DNA from: Streptomyces sp. MMBL 11-1
GTDB lineage: Bacteria; Actinomycetota; Actinomycetes; Streptomycetales; Streptomycetaceae
Length of the DNA stretch: 64,000 nt
Reading direction: 5' to 3'
Assembly: GCF_028622875.1 (NCBI RefSeq)
Contig: NZ_CP117709.1
Location: 248,001 to 312,000, forward strand
Program-made: the position numbers and the translations under genes
Shown: positions 35,490 through 44,798 of the stretch, piece after piece
Layout: each line of letters starts with the position of its first letter
Position numbering within the stretch: position 1 is the stretch's first letter
The notes under the pieces: model-generated
Databases searched by the model: none
What the model was told of the DNA's origin: nothing
Seen by the model: the letters and a program-made list of their open reading frames with translations, nothing else

Positions 35490-36713
35490 TTACGGAGCCT
35501 GGAGGGCGATCACCGCGTTCTGGCCGCCGAAGCCGAAGGAGTGGCTGACGGCCCGCCGTACGGGCACCTCGCGCGGGGCCTTGGTGACGCAGTCGATGTC
35601 GAACCCGGGCTCGGGGGTGTCCAGGTTCGCGATCGGGGGGACCACACCGTGCTGGAGAGTGAGGACCGTCAGCCCCGCTTCGATAGCGCCGGCCGCCCCC
35701 ATGCAGTGGCCCAGCACCCCCTTGGGGGCGGTCACGGGCGGCCGGTGCGGATAGCAACGGCCGATGAGGGCGGCTTCGGTGGCGTCGTTGAGGGGGGTCG
35801 ACGTGCCGTGCGCGTTGACGTGGTCGACGTCCTCGGCACGCCAGCCCGCGTCGCGCAGCGCGGCGTCGACCGCCGCCCGTGCGACCTCCCCGGACGGGTG
35901 GGGGCTGGTGGGGTGATGGGCGTCGGTGGTGGCGCCCGCGCCCGCGATCAGCGCCCTGGGGGCGGCTCCTCGCGCCCGGGCGTCCTCCGCTCGCTCCAGG
36001 ACCATGATGGCCGCGCCCTCGCCCATGACGATGCCCGCCCGGTCCGCGGCGAAGGGGCGGCAGAGGCGGGCGGGGTCGCCGTCCCGCACCGCTGCCGCGC
36101 CGGAGCGGGCGAAGCCGGTCATGGCGACCGGGAACACGATCGACTCGGTGGCCCCGGCGATGGCGATGTCGCACTGGCCCAGCGTCAGCATGTCCCGGGC
36201 CACCGACAGCGCGGTCACCCCGGACGAACAGGCCGTGCACGGCGCCAGGCTGGGGCCGGTGGCCCTCATCCGGATGGCGATCTCGGCGGCGGGCATGTTC
36301 GGGATGGTCAGCAGGATGCCCGAGGGCGAGGTGGCCGCGGGGCCCCGCCGCTCCAGGACGACGGCCTGTTCGGTGAGTCCGGCGGATCCTCCGCTGCTGG
36401 TACCGACGACGACGGCGACCCGGGCGCTGTCCCAGTGCGCCGGGTCGAGCCCGGCGTCGGCGACCGCTTCCCTGGCGGCCAGGAGGGCGAACTTGACGTA
36501 CCGGCCCATCCGGAACGCGGTCCGGCCGCCGACCGCTTCTTCGAGGTCGATGCCGGAGACCGTACAGGCGAAGTCGATTTCGCAGCCCAGCAGGTCGGGG
36601 ACGGTGCGAGCGGTCGACAGACCCGCGCAGACCCCGTCCCAGGTGGTGTCGGTGGTGTTGCCGACCGGAGTGATCATCCCCAGCCCGGTGACGGCGATGG
36701 CTGGTCGCTTCAT
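35490..36713 (-). CDS. Beta-ketoacyl-ACP synthase II-like (FabF-type)
   Basis: Predicted 407 aa. The condensing triad is complete: Cys162 in CTACSSG, His302 in NAHGTST and His336 in GHCMGAAG, with Lys331 in PKG. Thus it is a condensing enzyme and not a chain-length factor that has lost cysteine. It should elongate an ACP-bound acyl chain. The ATG start overlaps the ACP stop (ATGA), which fits KS-ACP coupling. Last gene in a minus-strand cluster. The acyl product is unknown. Confidence 0.9.
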   Translation of the reverse strand: MKRPAIAVTGLGMITPVGNTTDTTWDGVCAGLSTARTVPDLLGCEIDFACTVSGIDLEEAVGGRTAFRMGRYVKFALLAAREAVADAGLDPAHWDSARVAVVVGTSSGGSAGLTEQAVVLERRGPAATSPSGILLTIPNMPAAEIAIRMRATGPSLAPCTACSSGVTALSVARDMLTLGQCDIAIAGATESIVFPVAMTGFARSGAAAVRDGDPARLCRPFAADRAGIVMGEGAAIMVLERAEDARARGAAPRALIAGAGATTDAHHPTSPHPSGEVARAAVDAALRDAGWRAEDVDHVNAHGTSTPLNDATEAALIGRCYPHRPPVTAPKGVLGHCMGAAGAIEAGLTVLTLQHGVVPPIANLDTPEPGFDIDCVTKAPREVPVRRAVSHSFGFGGQNAVIALQAP

Positions 36714-36985
36714 CGGGTGTTGCTCACCGGAACCGTGGCCTCGGCCGCCGCGCTGCCGACGGCGGCGTCGATGTACGCGGAGATGTCGGCCAGCGTGGCG
36801 TCCTTGTACAGCTTCTCCGAGTCCGCGTCGACGCCCAGGGTCTCCTTGATGACGACGGCGAACTCGGCGACCGCGAGGGAGTCCATCTCCAGGCTGTCCA
36901 TCGTGGACTCCGGCAGGATCTCGCCGGCGGGTACCTTGAACGTCCCGGTCAGCACCTCGGTGATCTTGGGGTGGATGCTCTTCAT
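36710..36985 (-). CDS. Acyl carrier protein
   Basis: Predicted 91 aa. The phosphopantetheine site is Ser36 in EMDSLAVAEF, which fits the acidic D-S-L motif, and hydrophobic helices surround it. It would carry the growing chain for the two ketosynthases of this cluster. The ATG has AGAGGA 6 nt upstream. An in-frame ATG 15 nt upstream lacks a better site. The gap of 105 bp to the acyl-CoA oxidase gene could hold an internal promoter. Confidence 0.9.
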   Translation of the reverse strand: MKSIHPKITEVLTGTFKVPAGEILPESTMDSLEMDSLAVAEFAVVIKETLGVDADSEKLYKDATLADISAYIDAAVGSAAAEATVPVSNTR

Positions 36986-37090
36986 GGTGGTTCCTCTCAT
37001 CGGCGTCTCATCGACGTGGTCGCGTCCTGCGCGGCGGGTGCCTGAACGCGGCGGCCCACCGCCGGAATTAACTGGATGGCCATCTTCCGG

Positions 37091-39118
37091 TTACGCCTTC
37101 GGGCGAACCGATTCGTCTACGCTCACCTGCGGCTTCTCGAACCACCGGGCGAGCATGGATGTGGTTCCCCAGTACGCCAGCAGCACCCCGCGAGAACCGA
37201 GCGCCGCCACCTTCTCGCGCAGCGGGCGCCTCCTGCTGCCGCAGACGGGACGCTTGAACTCCGCCGCTCGGCCCCGGATTCCCGTCCTGCGAGCCCGGTG
37301 CCAGGGCCCCTCCGGGTCGTCGTAGACGTCCACGTAACCGGGTCCGGCGATCGGCCAGTCCGACATCAGGCGCTCGGGGAGCGCGAAGGACTCCACCAGG
37401 GCGGGAGTGTGCTGGGCCACCACGGCGACCGCGTCCTCCACCGCGTCGGGCAGCAGGGTGACCTGATCGGCGGTCAGCCGTCCGGACGCGAGCAGGTCGC
37501 CGCTGTTGACGGCGACCCACCGCAGCGCGAAGAGCCTGCGCAGCTCGGCCAGCCGTTCGCGCGCCGGCCCCTCGGGCAGGGAGGCGACGGCCTCGGCGTA
37601 CGCCTCGTCCGCCTGTCGGTAGGCGTGCGCCTCGACGCCGCGCAGCGCGGCCGAGGAGGCCGCGTTCCACCGGCCGAGCGGGTCGCCGGGCGGGGCGGCG
37701 CCCATCCGCTCGCGGGCGCGGGCGAACCAGAGGTCCTCCACGGCCGCGAACAGCCGTCCGAGGAAGGCGGGGTCGCCCGTGTCGCCGGGGCCGTCCGTGT
37801 CGCCGGGGCCGTGCGGGGCCGGTTCCCGGCCGGTGGCGCTGAACAGCATCTCCGCGGCGGCCTTGGCGTGCACGGCGAGGTTGTCGCCCTCGGCGGTAAT
37901 CGCACCCTCGATGCCGGTGAACAGCTCGGTCATGCCGTTGTTCTCCAGGAGCCCCTGCGCGCCGCACCGTTCGCGGCATTCGACGATGACGGCGCGCGCC
38001 TGCCAGGTGATCCACCCCTTGGCGACGGCCACCAGACGCTCCGCCTCGCCCCGGTCGGCCTCCGGGGCCGACTCCCAGCGGTCCAGGGCCCTGCGGTGCA
38101 GCAGGCTCATCGCGTAGACGGTGGCCATCGCTCCGGCCAGTGGCCCGTGGTGGGTGCGGTGCGCGTACACCGGGATCCGCCGCGCGGTGCGCGACCCGGA
38201 GATCATCCGGTGGCCCGCGTAGCGGACGGCGATGGCCAGGGTGACCCGGGCGGAGCCGACCGCGCAGGCGCTCATGGAGAGCTTGCCGGGGACGACCCGG
38301 CCGATGGAGGCGAGGAACCGCCTTCTGCGGTTGGGGACTTCGCTGTGCACGTGCCCGTCGTCGCCGATCCACCCCTGCTGTCCGGCGAGCAGCGCGTCGC
38401 GCGGCACGAAGCGGCGGTCGAAGGAGGTCAGGCAGTGGTCGACCGGGGAGCCCATCCGGGCGGGCAGCCGCCGCACCCGGACGCCGGGCAGGGCGCGGTG
38501 GGCGTCGGTGAGCGGGACGAGGAAGAGGAAGACCCCGTGGTCGGCGCCGTCGACGAGCAGCCGGGCCGCGACCACACCGGACTTGGGGCCTCCGGCGGGG
38601 CTGGTGTTGGGCATGAACTTCTGCGCACCGGCGTGCGGGGTGTGCAGCACGAAGCCGTCGCGTTCACGGTCGTACGTCGCGGTCGTCTCGATGGCCGCCG
38701 CGTCGTTGCCGTGCGCCACCTCTGTACAGAGGAAGGTGCCCACGCGCCGCAGCGCGAGGAAGTCCGACAAGTCGCGGAGTGTGCCCGCGTCGTGGTCGAG
38801 GAGGCTGCCGAGGAAGAGGTTGTAGTGGATGCCCGCCACGGTGGTCAGCGCCGGGTCGACGGGGCCGAGCCACTCGTGCAGGGCGGCCAGCGCCCGGGGG
38901 TCGGCGGCCAGTCTCGCGCCGCTGTCGAGCGCGCTGTTGAGGATGCGCAGGCGGTGGTAGGAGAGGGCGAGTCGCTCGTCGGGGGTGCCGCCACCGGGTC
39001 GGCGGAAGGGTTCCGTTGTCAGCAGCCGGCGCCAGAACCCGTGCTCCTGACGGAAGTTGGGCCCGAAAAGCACCGCGGTGAGGAGGTCGTTCGTGGACGG
39101 CGGGGCCGCGTCGTTCAT
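37091..39118 (-). CDS. Acyl-CoA oxidase/dehydrogenase-like protein
   Basis: Predicted 675 aa, the length of peroxisomal-type acyl-CoA oxidases. The middle domain has TEVAHGNDAAAIETTATYD and HTPHAGAQKFMPN, and the C-terminal flavin/active-site region has ECRERCGAQGLLENNG and ITAEGDN, where the glutamate sits in the position of the catalytic base. It would desaturate an acyl-CoA or acyl-ACP with FAD, which fits formation of a conjugated double bond in the product of this cluster. No Shine-Dalgarno is evident before ATG 39118, and the start is uncertain; the open frame extends 37 codons upstream. Confidence 0.85.
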   Translation of the reverse strand: MNDAAPPSTNDLLTAVLFGPNFRQEHGFWRRLLTTEPFRRPGGGTPDERLALSYHRLRILNSALDSGARLAADPRALAALHEWLGPVDPALTTVAGIHYNLFLGSLLDHDAGTLRDLSDFLALRRVGTFLCTEVAHGNDAAAIETTATYDRERDGFVLHTPHAGAQKFMPNTSPAGGPKSGVVAARLLVDGADHGVFLFLVPLTDAHRALPGVRVRRLPARMGSPVDHCLTSFDRRFVPRDALLAGQQGWIGDDGHVHSEVPNRRRRFLASIGRVVPGKLSMSACAVGSARVTLAIAVRYAGHRMISGSRTARRIPVYAHRTHHGPLAGAMATVYAMSLLHRRALDRWESAPEADRGEAERLVAVAKGWITWQARAVIVECRERCGAQGLLENNGMTELFTGIEGAITAEGDNLAVHAKAAAEMLFSATGREPAPHGPGDTDGPGDTGDPAFLGRLFAAVEDLWFARARERMGAAPPGDPLGRWNAASSAALRGVEAHAYRQADEAYAEAVASLPEGPARERLAELRRLFALRWVAVNSGDLLASGRLTADQVTLLPDAVEDAVAVVAQHTPALVESFALPERLMSDWPIAGPGYVDVYDDPEGPWHRARRTGIRGRAAEFKRPVCGSRRRPLREKVAALGSRGVLLAYWGTTSMLARWFEKPQVSVDESVRPKA

Positions 39119-39191
39119 GATTACGGTCACAACAAAGTAACGATCAAGGAACGGCGAGGACACCCCCGCCGTCCCGAAATGCCCCTGGGAA

Positions 39192-40448
39192 TCAGGCGCG
39201 TTGGAAAGCCAGGGCGACGTTGTGGCCACCGAAGCCGAAGGAGTGGCTCACGGCCGTCTCGACCCGCTGCCGACGGGGCTCCTTGGTCACGCAGTCGAGC
39301 GGGAAGGCGTCGGGGAGCGCGTCCAGGTTGGCGATCGGCGGGATGGCGGAACGTTCCAGCGTCAGGACGGTGGCCACCGCCTCGATCGCCCCCGCCGCCG
39401 CCAGGGTGTGCCCGACGACACCCTTGGGCGCGGTCACCGGCGGCCGGTGCGGAAAGAGCCGGGAGATGAGGGTGGTCTCCATGGCGTCGTTGAGGGGTGT
39501 GGAGGTGCCGTGGGCGTTGATGTGGTCGACGTCCGACGGTGTCCAGCCCGCCTGGTCCAGCGCCGCCCGGACCGCCCGCTCGGCGCCGTACCCGTCGGGG
39601 GCCGGGGCGGTGGGGTGGTGGGCGTCGGTGCTGGACCCGGCCCCGGTGAGCAGGGCGCGCGGGCGGCCGCCCCGGGAGCGGGCGGCACCCTCGCGTTCCA
39701 GGACGAGCATGGCGGCGCCCTCGCCGATGACGAAGCCGTCCCGGTCGGCGGCGAACGGGCGGGACGCGCCCGCCGGGTCGCCGGTGCGGGTGGAGAGCGC
39801 GCCCATCCGGGCGAAGGCGGTGACCACCAGCGGGGTCAGCACCGACTCCGCACCGCCCGCCACCACCACGTCGCAGCTGCCGCCGAGCAGGAGGTCACGG
39901 GCGACGGCGACGGCGGTGGCGCCGGAGGCGCAGGCGGTGGCGGGGGCGAGGCTCGGTCCGCCCGCCTTCAGCGCGATGGCGACCTCTCCCGCCGCCGCGT
40001 TGGGAATCATCATCGGGACGAGCAGGGGGGACACCGCCTCGGGGCCCGAGGCGGCCAGCTTGGCCGCGTTGTCCACCAGGACGGAGACACCGCCGACGCC
40101 CACGCCGAGGACCACCCCGACCCTGCTGCCGTCCCATCGTGCCGGGTCGAGGCCGGCGTCGGCGACGGCCTGCCGGGCGGCCACCAGCGCCAGCTTCACG
40201 AACCGGGCCATCCGCCACACCGACCGGCCGCCCACCGCGGCGTCCAGGTCGATGCCGTCGACCGGACAGGCGAAGTCGACCGGCAGACCGGCGAGTTCCT
40301 CGCACCGCCGGGCAGTGGAGTGCCCGGAGCACAGCCTCTCCCAGAAGCTGTGCTCGTCCGCCCCTGCGGGTGTCACCAGGCCGACCCCCGTCACCGCGAT
40401 GGCGGTGCCGGTTCCGGCCTCGGTGCCCTGGTCAGCGGGGAGCGACAT
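39192..40448 (-). CDS. Second beta-ketoacyl-ACP synthase (FabF-type)
   Basis: Predicted 418 aa. Triad Cys173 in TACASG, His313 in NAHGTST and His347 in GHTLAAAG, with the Lys in PKG, all intact. It is related to the other FabF-type enzyme of the cluster but clearly separate. The two may act on different chain lengths or form a heterodimer. ATG 40448 has AAGGA 7 nt upstream. It overlaps the 3' end of the FabH-like gene by 17 bp, so the two are co-translated. A KS pair without a true chain-length factor is unusual for type II polyketide synthases. Confidence 0.9.
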   Translation of the reverse strand: MSLPADQGTEAGTGTAIAVTGVGLVTPAGADEHSFWERLCSGHSTARRCEELAGLPVDFACPVDGIDLDAAVGGRSVWRMARFVKLALVAARQAVADAGLDPARWDGSRVGVVLGVGVGGVSVLVDNAAKLAASGPEAVSPLLVPMMIPNAAAGEVAIALKAGGPSLAPATACASGATAVAVARDLLLGGSCDVVVAGGAESVLTPLVVTAFARMGALSTRTGDPAGASRPFAADRDGFVIGEGAAMLVLEREGAARSRGGRPRALLTGAGSSTDAHHPTAPAPDGYGAERAVRAALDQAGWTPSDVDHINAHGTSTPLNDAMETTLISRLFPHRPPVTAPKGVVGHTLAAAGAIEAVATVLTLERSAIPPIANLDALPDAFPLDCVTKEPRRQRVETAVSHSFGFGGHNVALAFQRA

Positions 40449-41547
40449 GCTGTGTTCCTTCCGTAGAATCCGTGGAAATGGTCCCCGGGGCCCCCGGCCA
40501 GCGGAGCGCCGCCGACCCCCAGGTGAGTCCGCCCCCGAAGGCGGTGAGCAGCACCCGGTCGCCGGAGCGCAGGCGGCCCCGGCCCGCCGCGTCGGCCAGG
40601 GCCAGCGGGATGGAGGCGGCGCCGGTGTTGCCGACCCGCTCCACATGGGTCACGCAGCGCTGCGGCGCGATGCCGACCCGCTCCGCGACGGCGTGCAGGA
40701 TCCGGGCGTTGGCCTGGTGCGGCACGAAGCGGTCGACCTCGGCCGGGTCCCAGCCGACCCGGTCCAGGAGTGTCCGGCAGGAGCCGGTCATCCGCTCGAC
40801 GGCGTGCTGGTAGACGGTGCCGCCCTGCATACGGAAGAAGCCGTCGTCCGGGGCCGGCGGCGCTCCGTTCGCCCGTGCGCGGGCGCCGCCGCCGGGGACG
40901 GTGATCAGGTCGTAGCCCGAGCCGTCGCTGCCCAGGTCGAACGCGAGCAGCTCCCCGGGATCGCCCGAGCGCCCGGCGGCCACCAGGGCGGCGCCCGCCC
41001 CGTCGCCGAAGACGACGCCCGCGGAGCGGTCGGCCGGGTCGAGCCAGGTGGAGTAGACGTCGGCGCCGACCAGCAGGATTCGCCCGTAGAGACCCGAGGC
41101 GACCAGCCCGTGGCAGACGGCGAGTCCGTAGACGAAGCCGCTGCACACGGCGGCGATGTCCAGGGCCGGGACGGTGCCGAGCCCGAGCCGGGCCGCCAGT
41201 GCGGGAGCGGTGCCCGGACAGAGGTGGTCGGGGGTGGCGGTGGCGAGGACCACCGCGTCCACCTCGCCCGCCGCCGGGGCACGGGCCAGCAGCCGGGAGG
41301 CCGCCTCGTAGGCGAGGTCCCCGGTGGCGACGCCCGGTCCGGCGCGGTGCCGGCTGCCGATGCCGGTGCGGCGGCGGATCCAGGCGTCGTCGACGGCCCA
41401 GTCCGCGGGGAGCCGGTCGTTGCCGACCGGCTCCCCCGGCACCCATCCCGCCACGCTCTCCAGCACCGCCGTGCGCGTCCCGGCCGCTAAGACGCCTGCC
41501 CGCGTCCCCGGCTCCGTACCGCTGTCGGCCGTCCGTCTCCTCGCCAC
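40432..41547 (-). CDS. Beta-ketoacyl-ACP synthase III-like (FabH-type)
   Basis: Predicted 371 aa thiolase fold. Cys135 in AAVCSGFVYG, His277 in PHQANARI and Asn307 in GNTGAA are the FabH triad. It would start the chain by condensing a starter acyl-CoA with malonyl-ACP; it could also act as an acyl transferase or ester-forming enzyme. The GTG start at 41547 has only a poor Shine-Dalgarno. Encoded with the FabF-type enzymes, so probably the starter enzyme of this cluster. Confidence 0.88.
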   Translation of the reverse strand: MARRRTADSGTEPGTRAGVLAAGTRTAVLESVAGWVPGEPVGNDRLPADWAVDDAWIRRRTGIGSRHRAGPGVATGDLAYEAASRLLARAPAAGEVDAVVLATATPDHLCPGTAPALAARLGLGTVPALDIAAVCSGFVYGLAVCHGLVASGLYGRILLVGADVYSTWLDPADRSAGVVFGDGAGAALVAAGRSGDPGELLAFDLGSDGSGYDLITVPGGGARARANGAPPAPDDGFFRMQGGTVYQHAVERMTGSCRTLLDRVGWDPAEVDRFVPHQANARILHAVAERVGIAPQRCVTHVERVGNTGAASIPLALADAAGRGRLRSGDRVLLTAFGGGLTWGSAALRWPGAPGTISTDSTEGTQHVAPR

Positions 41548-41647
41548 CCGTTGCCCCGATCCCGTTGTCGTACCGCATCCGGTTGACGAACGGCGGAACG
41601 TCTCACGAGGATGCGTTCGACTGCGCCGAACGGGTCATGACGTGGCG

Positions 41648-42580
41648 TCAGTTGTGGGCGAGCGCCTCGCGGAGCTCGTCCGCGCCGGGCGGGTTGGCTC
41701 CGGCCCGGGAGACGGTCACGGCGGCGGAGGCGACCGCGTGGCGCAGGACGTCGGTGACGGCGTCCCGGCCCACGGCGTGCAGCCGGTCACGGGCCCCGGG
41801 GCCGAGGAGGCCGTGTGCGGCGAGGGCGTGGAGTGTTCCCGACATGAACGCGTCGCCCGCGCCGACGGTGTCGACGACGTCGACCGGCAGCGCTTCGGCG
41901 ACGGCCCGGCCGCCGGTGAACAGGGCGAACGCGCCGGCCCCGCCCCGGGTGACGAGGACGAGCGCGGGGCCGGCGGCGAGCCACCGCTCGGCCACCTGCT
42001 CCGGCTCCTCGTCCGGGTACAGCCACCGCAGGTCCTCGTCGCTGGCCTTCACCACGTCGCTCAGCGCGACGCAGCGCTCGACGCGGTCCCTGGCCCGGGT
42101 GCGCTCTCCCATCAACTCGGGCCGCACGTTGGGGTCATAGCTGACGGTGGCGCCGGCCCGCAGCGACTCCACGGCGGCCAGGACCGTCGCGGCCCCGGGC
42201 TCGACGACGGCCGCGATCGAGCCGGTGTGCACATGCCGCGGCACCCGGTCGAGCACCACCGGGCCCAGAGCCCAGCCCACCTCGAAGGCGTACGTGGCGT
42301 GCCCGCGGTCGTCGAGGGTGACGGCCGCCGACGGGGTGGGCCCGGTGGCGCCGTCGGTGCGGACCTCGACCCCGGCGGCGGCCAGATGGTCCCGGATGAG
42401 CCGCCCGTGGGCGTCCGGTCCCAGCTGGGTGAGGAGGGTGGTGTCATGGCCGAGCCGGGCCAGGCCGTACGCGACGTTCGCGGGGCTGCCGCCCGGGTGG
42501 ACGCGGTCGGCCTCGCCCGGCTGCCGGACGATGTCGGCGACACATTCACCGATGACCAGCGGATCACATCGATCGAGCAT
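41648..42580 (-). CDS. PfkB-family carbohydrate kinase, fructokinase-like
   Basis: Predicted 310 aa. N-terminal GGSPANVAYGLARLG and C-terminal DTVGAGDAFMSG, with Asp243 as the catalytic base, are the two PfkB signatures. The enzyme phosphorylates a sugar, most like fructose. In a fatty-acid/polyketide-like cluster this could act on a sugar substituent, or the gene could be an unrelated neighbour. It overlaps the MFS gene by 17 bp, so it is in the same transcription unit. Confidence 0.85.
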   Translation of the reverse strand: MLDRCDPLVIGECVADIVRQPGEADRVHPGGSPANVAYGLARLGHDTTLLTQLGPDAHGRLIRDHLAAAGVEVRTDGATGPTPSAAVTLDDRGHATYAFEVGWALGPVVLDRVPRHVHTGSIAAVVEPGAATVLAAVESLRAGATVSYDPNVRPELMGERTRARDRVERCVALSDVVKASDEDLRWLYPDEEPEQVAERWLAAGPALVLVTRGGAGAFALFTGGRAVAEALPVDVVDTVGAGDAFMSGTLHALAAHGLLGPGARDRLHAVGRDAVTDVLRHAVASAAVTVSRAGANPPGADELREALAHN

Positions 42581-44033
42581 GGGAGCGGGTCTCCTGGGTT
42601 GCCGGGGCGTGGAGTTGTTCGGTGGTGCCGGCGGCCGCCGGCGCGGAGGCCGGTGCCGGTGAGGGCGCGGCCTCCCGGAGGAGTTCGTCGTGGCCGCGTC
42701 GGTCCGGCCCGGGGAACGGCTTCGCGGGGGCGGCCCGGCGGATCCAGAGGAGGGCTCCGGCCAGCACGGCCGTGGCGGCCAGCAGCCAGGGCAGCGGGCC
42801 CGGCGGCAGGGCGCCGGCCACCAGTCCGGCGCCGGCGGCGACCAGTTGCAGGGAGAGCGACTGGACGGAGAGGGCGGTGGCGCGGCCCGAGGCGTCGACC
42901 CGGCGGTGCAGCAGGTCGTTCTCGTTGGGGCCCGCGACTCCGAGGCCCAGGTACACCAGCCCGTAGCCGGTGACGGCGGTCGTCGTGGCGAGGGCGCTCA
43001 TCGAGTGCGCGGTGAGGCCGAGGAGCGTCAGCCCCAGCGTCACCAGCCCGAGGCTCACCAGCACCGCACGCTCACTTCCGCCCGCGAACCGGGCTACGAG
43101 CGGGGCGAGTTGACTGCCCAGGGCGGAGCAGAGGAATCCGGCGCAGGCGAGCCCCGCGAAGACCAGGGCTCCGGATTCGGCCGCCCCCATGAGGGCGGCG
43201 GCCCGGCCCGGGGTGAGCAGTTCGACGGCCGCGAGCGCGGCGCCGGCGGCGCTCGCGGTCAGCAGGATGCGCCGGATCAGGGCGTCCCGGGCGCCGAGCC
43301 GGAGCCCGGCGGCGACGGCGGCGGGCACACCACCCACGACACCTCGTACGCCTGCCCGGGGCCGGGGCGGTTCGGTCAGCGCGCTCAGCACATAGAGCAC
43401 GAAGACGACCTCGACCAGTGCGCCGAGCAGGGCGGGTACGGAGAGCAGGATCACGAGCCCGCCGGTGGCGTCGGCCAGCCACTCCGCCGAACCGGGAGCG
43501 AGGCCGAGCAGCCAGGGCAGCCCGCCGCCGAGCAGGGTTCCGAGCGCGAGGGCGGCCGAGGTGGCGGAGCCGCCGCGCGCCAGCCCCGTACGCAGATCGG
43601 CGTCGGGTCCCGCGTGGGCGTGGACGGTGTCGACGTACCAGGCCTCGGCGGGACCGCTGGACAGGGCGCGGGCCAGGCCCATCAGCCCCATGCCGAGAGC
43701 GATGGCCCAGCCGGCCGCACCGAGGCCGATGAGGGTGAAGGCGGTCAGGTTGAGCAGCCCGGCGATGACCAGGACGGGGCGCCGCCCGATGACGTCGGAG
43801 AGGCCGCCGGTGGGCAGTTCCATCGCGGCGGCCGTGAGGGAGTGCACGGCGTAGAAGGCGGCGATGGCGGCGAGGCCCATGCCCCGTTCGGTGAAGAGCA
43901 GCACTCCCGTCGCGATGGACATGCCGATGGGGAACCAGAAGAGGAAGGAGACCGTGGCGAACCGGCGGCGCGCGGTCGCCTCGTCCGGGCCCCGCCCGGA
44001 GGCGAGGGCGGCGACGGCCGGGCGGCCGGTCAT
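42564..44033 (-). CDS. MFS transporter
   Basis: Predicted 489 aa with about 12 hydrophobic helices and an MFS loop between helices 2 and 3 (PTGGLSDVIGRRPVLV). A hydrophilic tail follows the last helix. Probably a drug/proton or product exporter for this cluster, though direction and substrate are not visible. The ATG overlaps the regulator stop (ATGA), tying exporter and regulator together. Confidence 0.88.
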   Translation of the reverse strand: MTGRPAVAALASGRGPDEATARRRFATVSFLFWFPIGMSIATGVLLFTERGMGLAAIAAFYAVHSLTAAAMELPTGGLSDVIGRRPVLVIAGLLNLTAFTLIGLGAAGWAIALGMGLMGLARALSSGPAEAWYVDTVHAHAGPDADLRTGLARGGSATSAALALGTLLGGGLPWLLGLAPGSAEWLADATGGLVILLSVPALLGALVEVVFVLYVLSALTEPPRPRAGVRGVVGGVPAAVAAGLRLGARDALIRRILLTASAAGAALAAVELLTPGRAAALMGAAESGALVFAGLACAGFLCSALGSQLAPLVARFAGGSERAVLVSLGLVTLGLTLLGLTAHSMSALATTTAVTGYGLVYLGLGVAGPNENDLLHRRVDASGRATALSVQSLSLQLVAAGAGLVAGALPPGPLPWLLAATAVLAGALLWIRRAAPAKPFPGPDRRGHDELLREAAPSPAPASAPAAAGTTEQLHAPATQETRSHARSM

Positions 44034-44707
44034 GAGACGTTCCCGGCAGCGGGGGCGTCCGGGGCTCCGGCGTCCGTCGCTTCAGGTCCGGCGGGGTCGT
44101 CCGCACGGTCCTGACCGGCCACCGGCTCCGGGGCCAGCGGCAGCCCGGCGGTGAACAGGACGACCTGCTCGGCGCGGGGATTCTCCGCGTCGCGGGCGGT
44201 CAGCTCGTCCGTCTTCGCCTGGATCGCCTCCCACAACTCGGCGAGCGACTCGGGGGTCAGCCGGGGCATCGAGTCGCTGACGCCCGACGGCTCCTGCCAC
44301 TCCTGGCCCAGTCGGCCGCTCTCCAGGTCCGCCTCGTGACGGTCCAGCGACAGCTGGAGGTGCTCGATCTGGCGGCGGTGCAGGACGCTGAGGATCGTGC
44401 TGCCGCCGGGGCTGCGACGCAGCGCCTCGTTGCTCCACGAGGTCATGTCGTGTACGGACTTCCAGCGCCGTTCCCGGCTGTCGCGGTGTTCGGCCTCGGC
44501 GACGAAGGCGTACTTGGCGAGCACCCTCAGGTGGTAACTGGTGGAGGCCGAGGACTCCCCCGTCCTGGCCGCGAGCTCGCTGGCGGTGGCCGGGCCGTGC
44601 TGACGCAGCAGTCCGAGCAGGGTGAGGCGCAGGGGGTGTGTGAGGGCCTTCAGGGCTGCCCCGTCCTGCGCGGGATCGAGTACGCGAGGGCCGTCTTCGC
44701 TGTCCAT
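44030..44707 (-). CDS. ArsR-like winged-helix regulator of the cluster
   Basis: Predicted 225 aa. The winged helix is clear (ALTHPLRLTLLGLLRQHGPA, SELAARTGESSASTSYHLRVL, KYAFVAEAEHR). The C-terminal half is acidic/proline-rich and not an ArsR metal site. It begins at ATG 44707; nine residues upstream in frame are unconvincing. Directly upstream is an AT-rich inverted repeat that probably binds it. Expected to repress its own operon with the exporter and relieve repression when the product or a toxic compound is present (inferred). Confidence 0.85.
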   Translation of the reverse strand: MDSEDGPRVLDPAQDGAALKALTHPLRLTLLGLLRQHGPATASELAARTGESSASTSYHLRVLAKYAFVAEAEHRDSRERRWKSVHDMTSWSNEALRRSPGGSTILSVLHRRQIEHLQLSLDRHEADLESGRLGQEWQEPSGVSDSMPRLTPESLAELWEAIQAKTDELTARDAENPRAEQVVLFTAGLPLAPEPVAGQDRADDPAGPEATDAGAPDAPAAGNVS

Positions 44708-44734
44708 GGCCACAGCGTAGAACGAACGGAACAC

Positions 44735-44770
44735 TTTCCCAAAGTATTTTTGCAGAATATTTTTGGGAAA
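44735..44770. promoter_or_regulatory. AT-rich inverted-repeat operator before ArsR-type gene
   Basis: Arms TTTCCCAAA (44735-44743) and TTTGGGAAA (44762-44770) flank an AT-rich centre containing a repeated TATTTTTG. It stands out in a region of about 70% G+C, and its position directly before the regulator is typical of an autoregulated operator. Confidence 0.65.
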
Positions 44771-44798
44771 CTCGCGAGCCGTTCGGTGAGCCGCTCGA

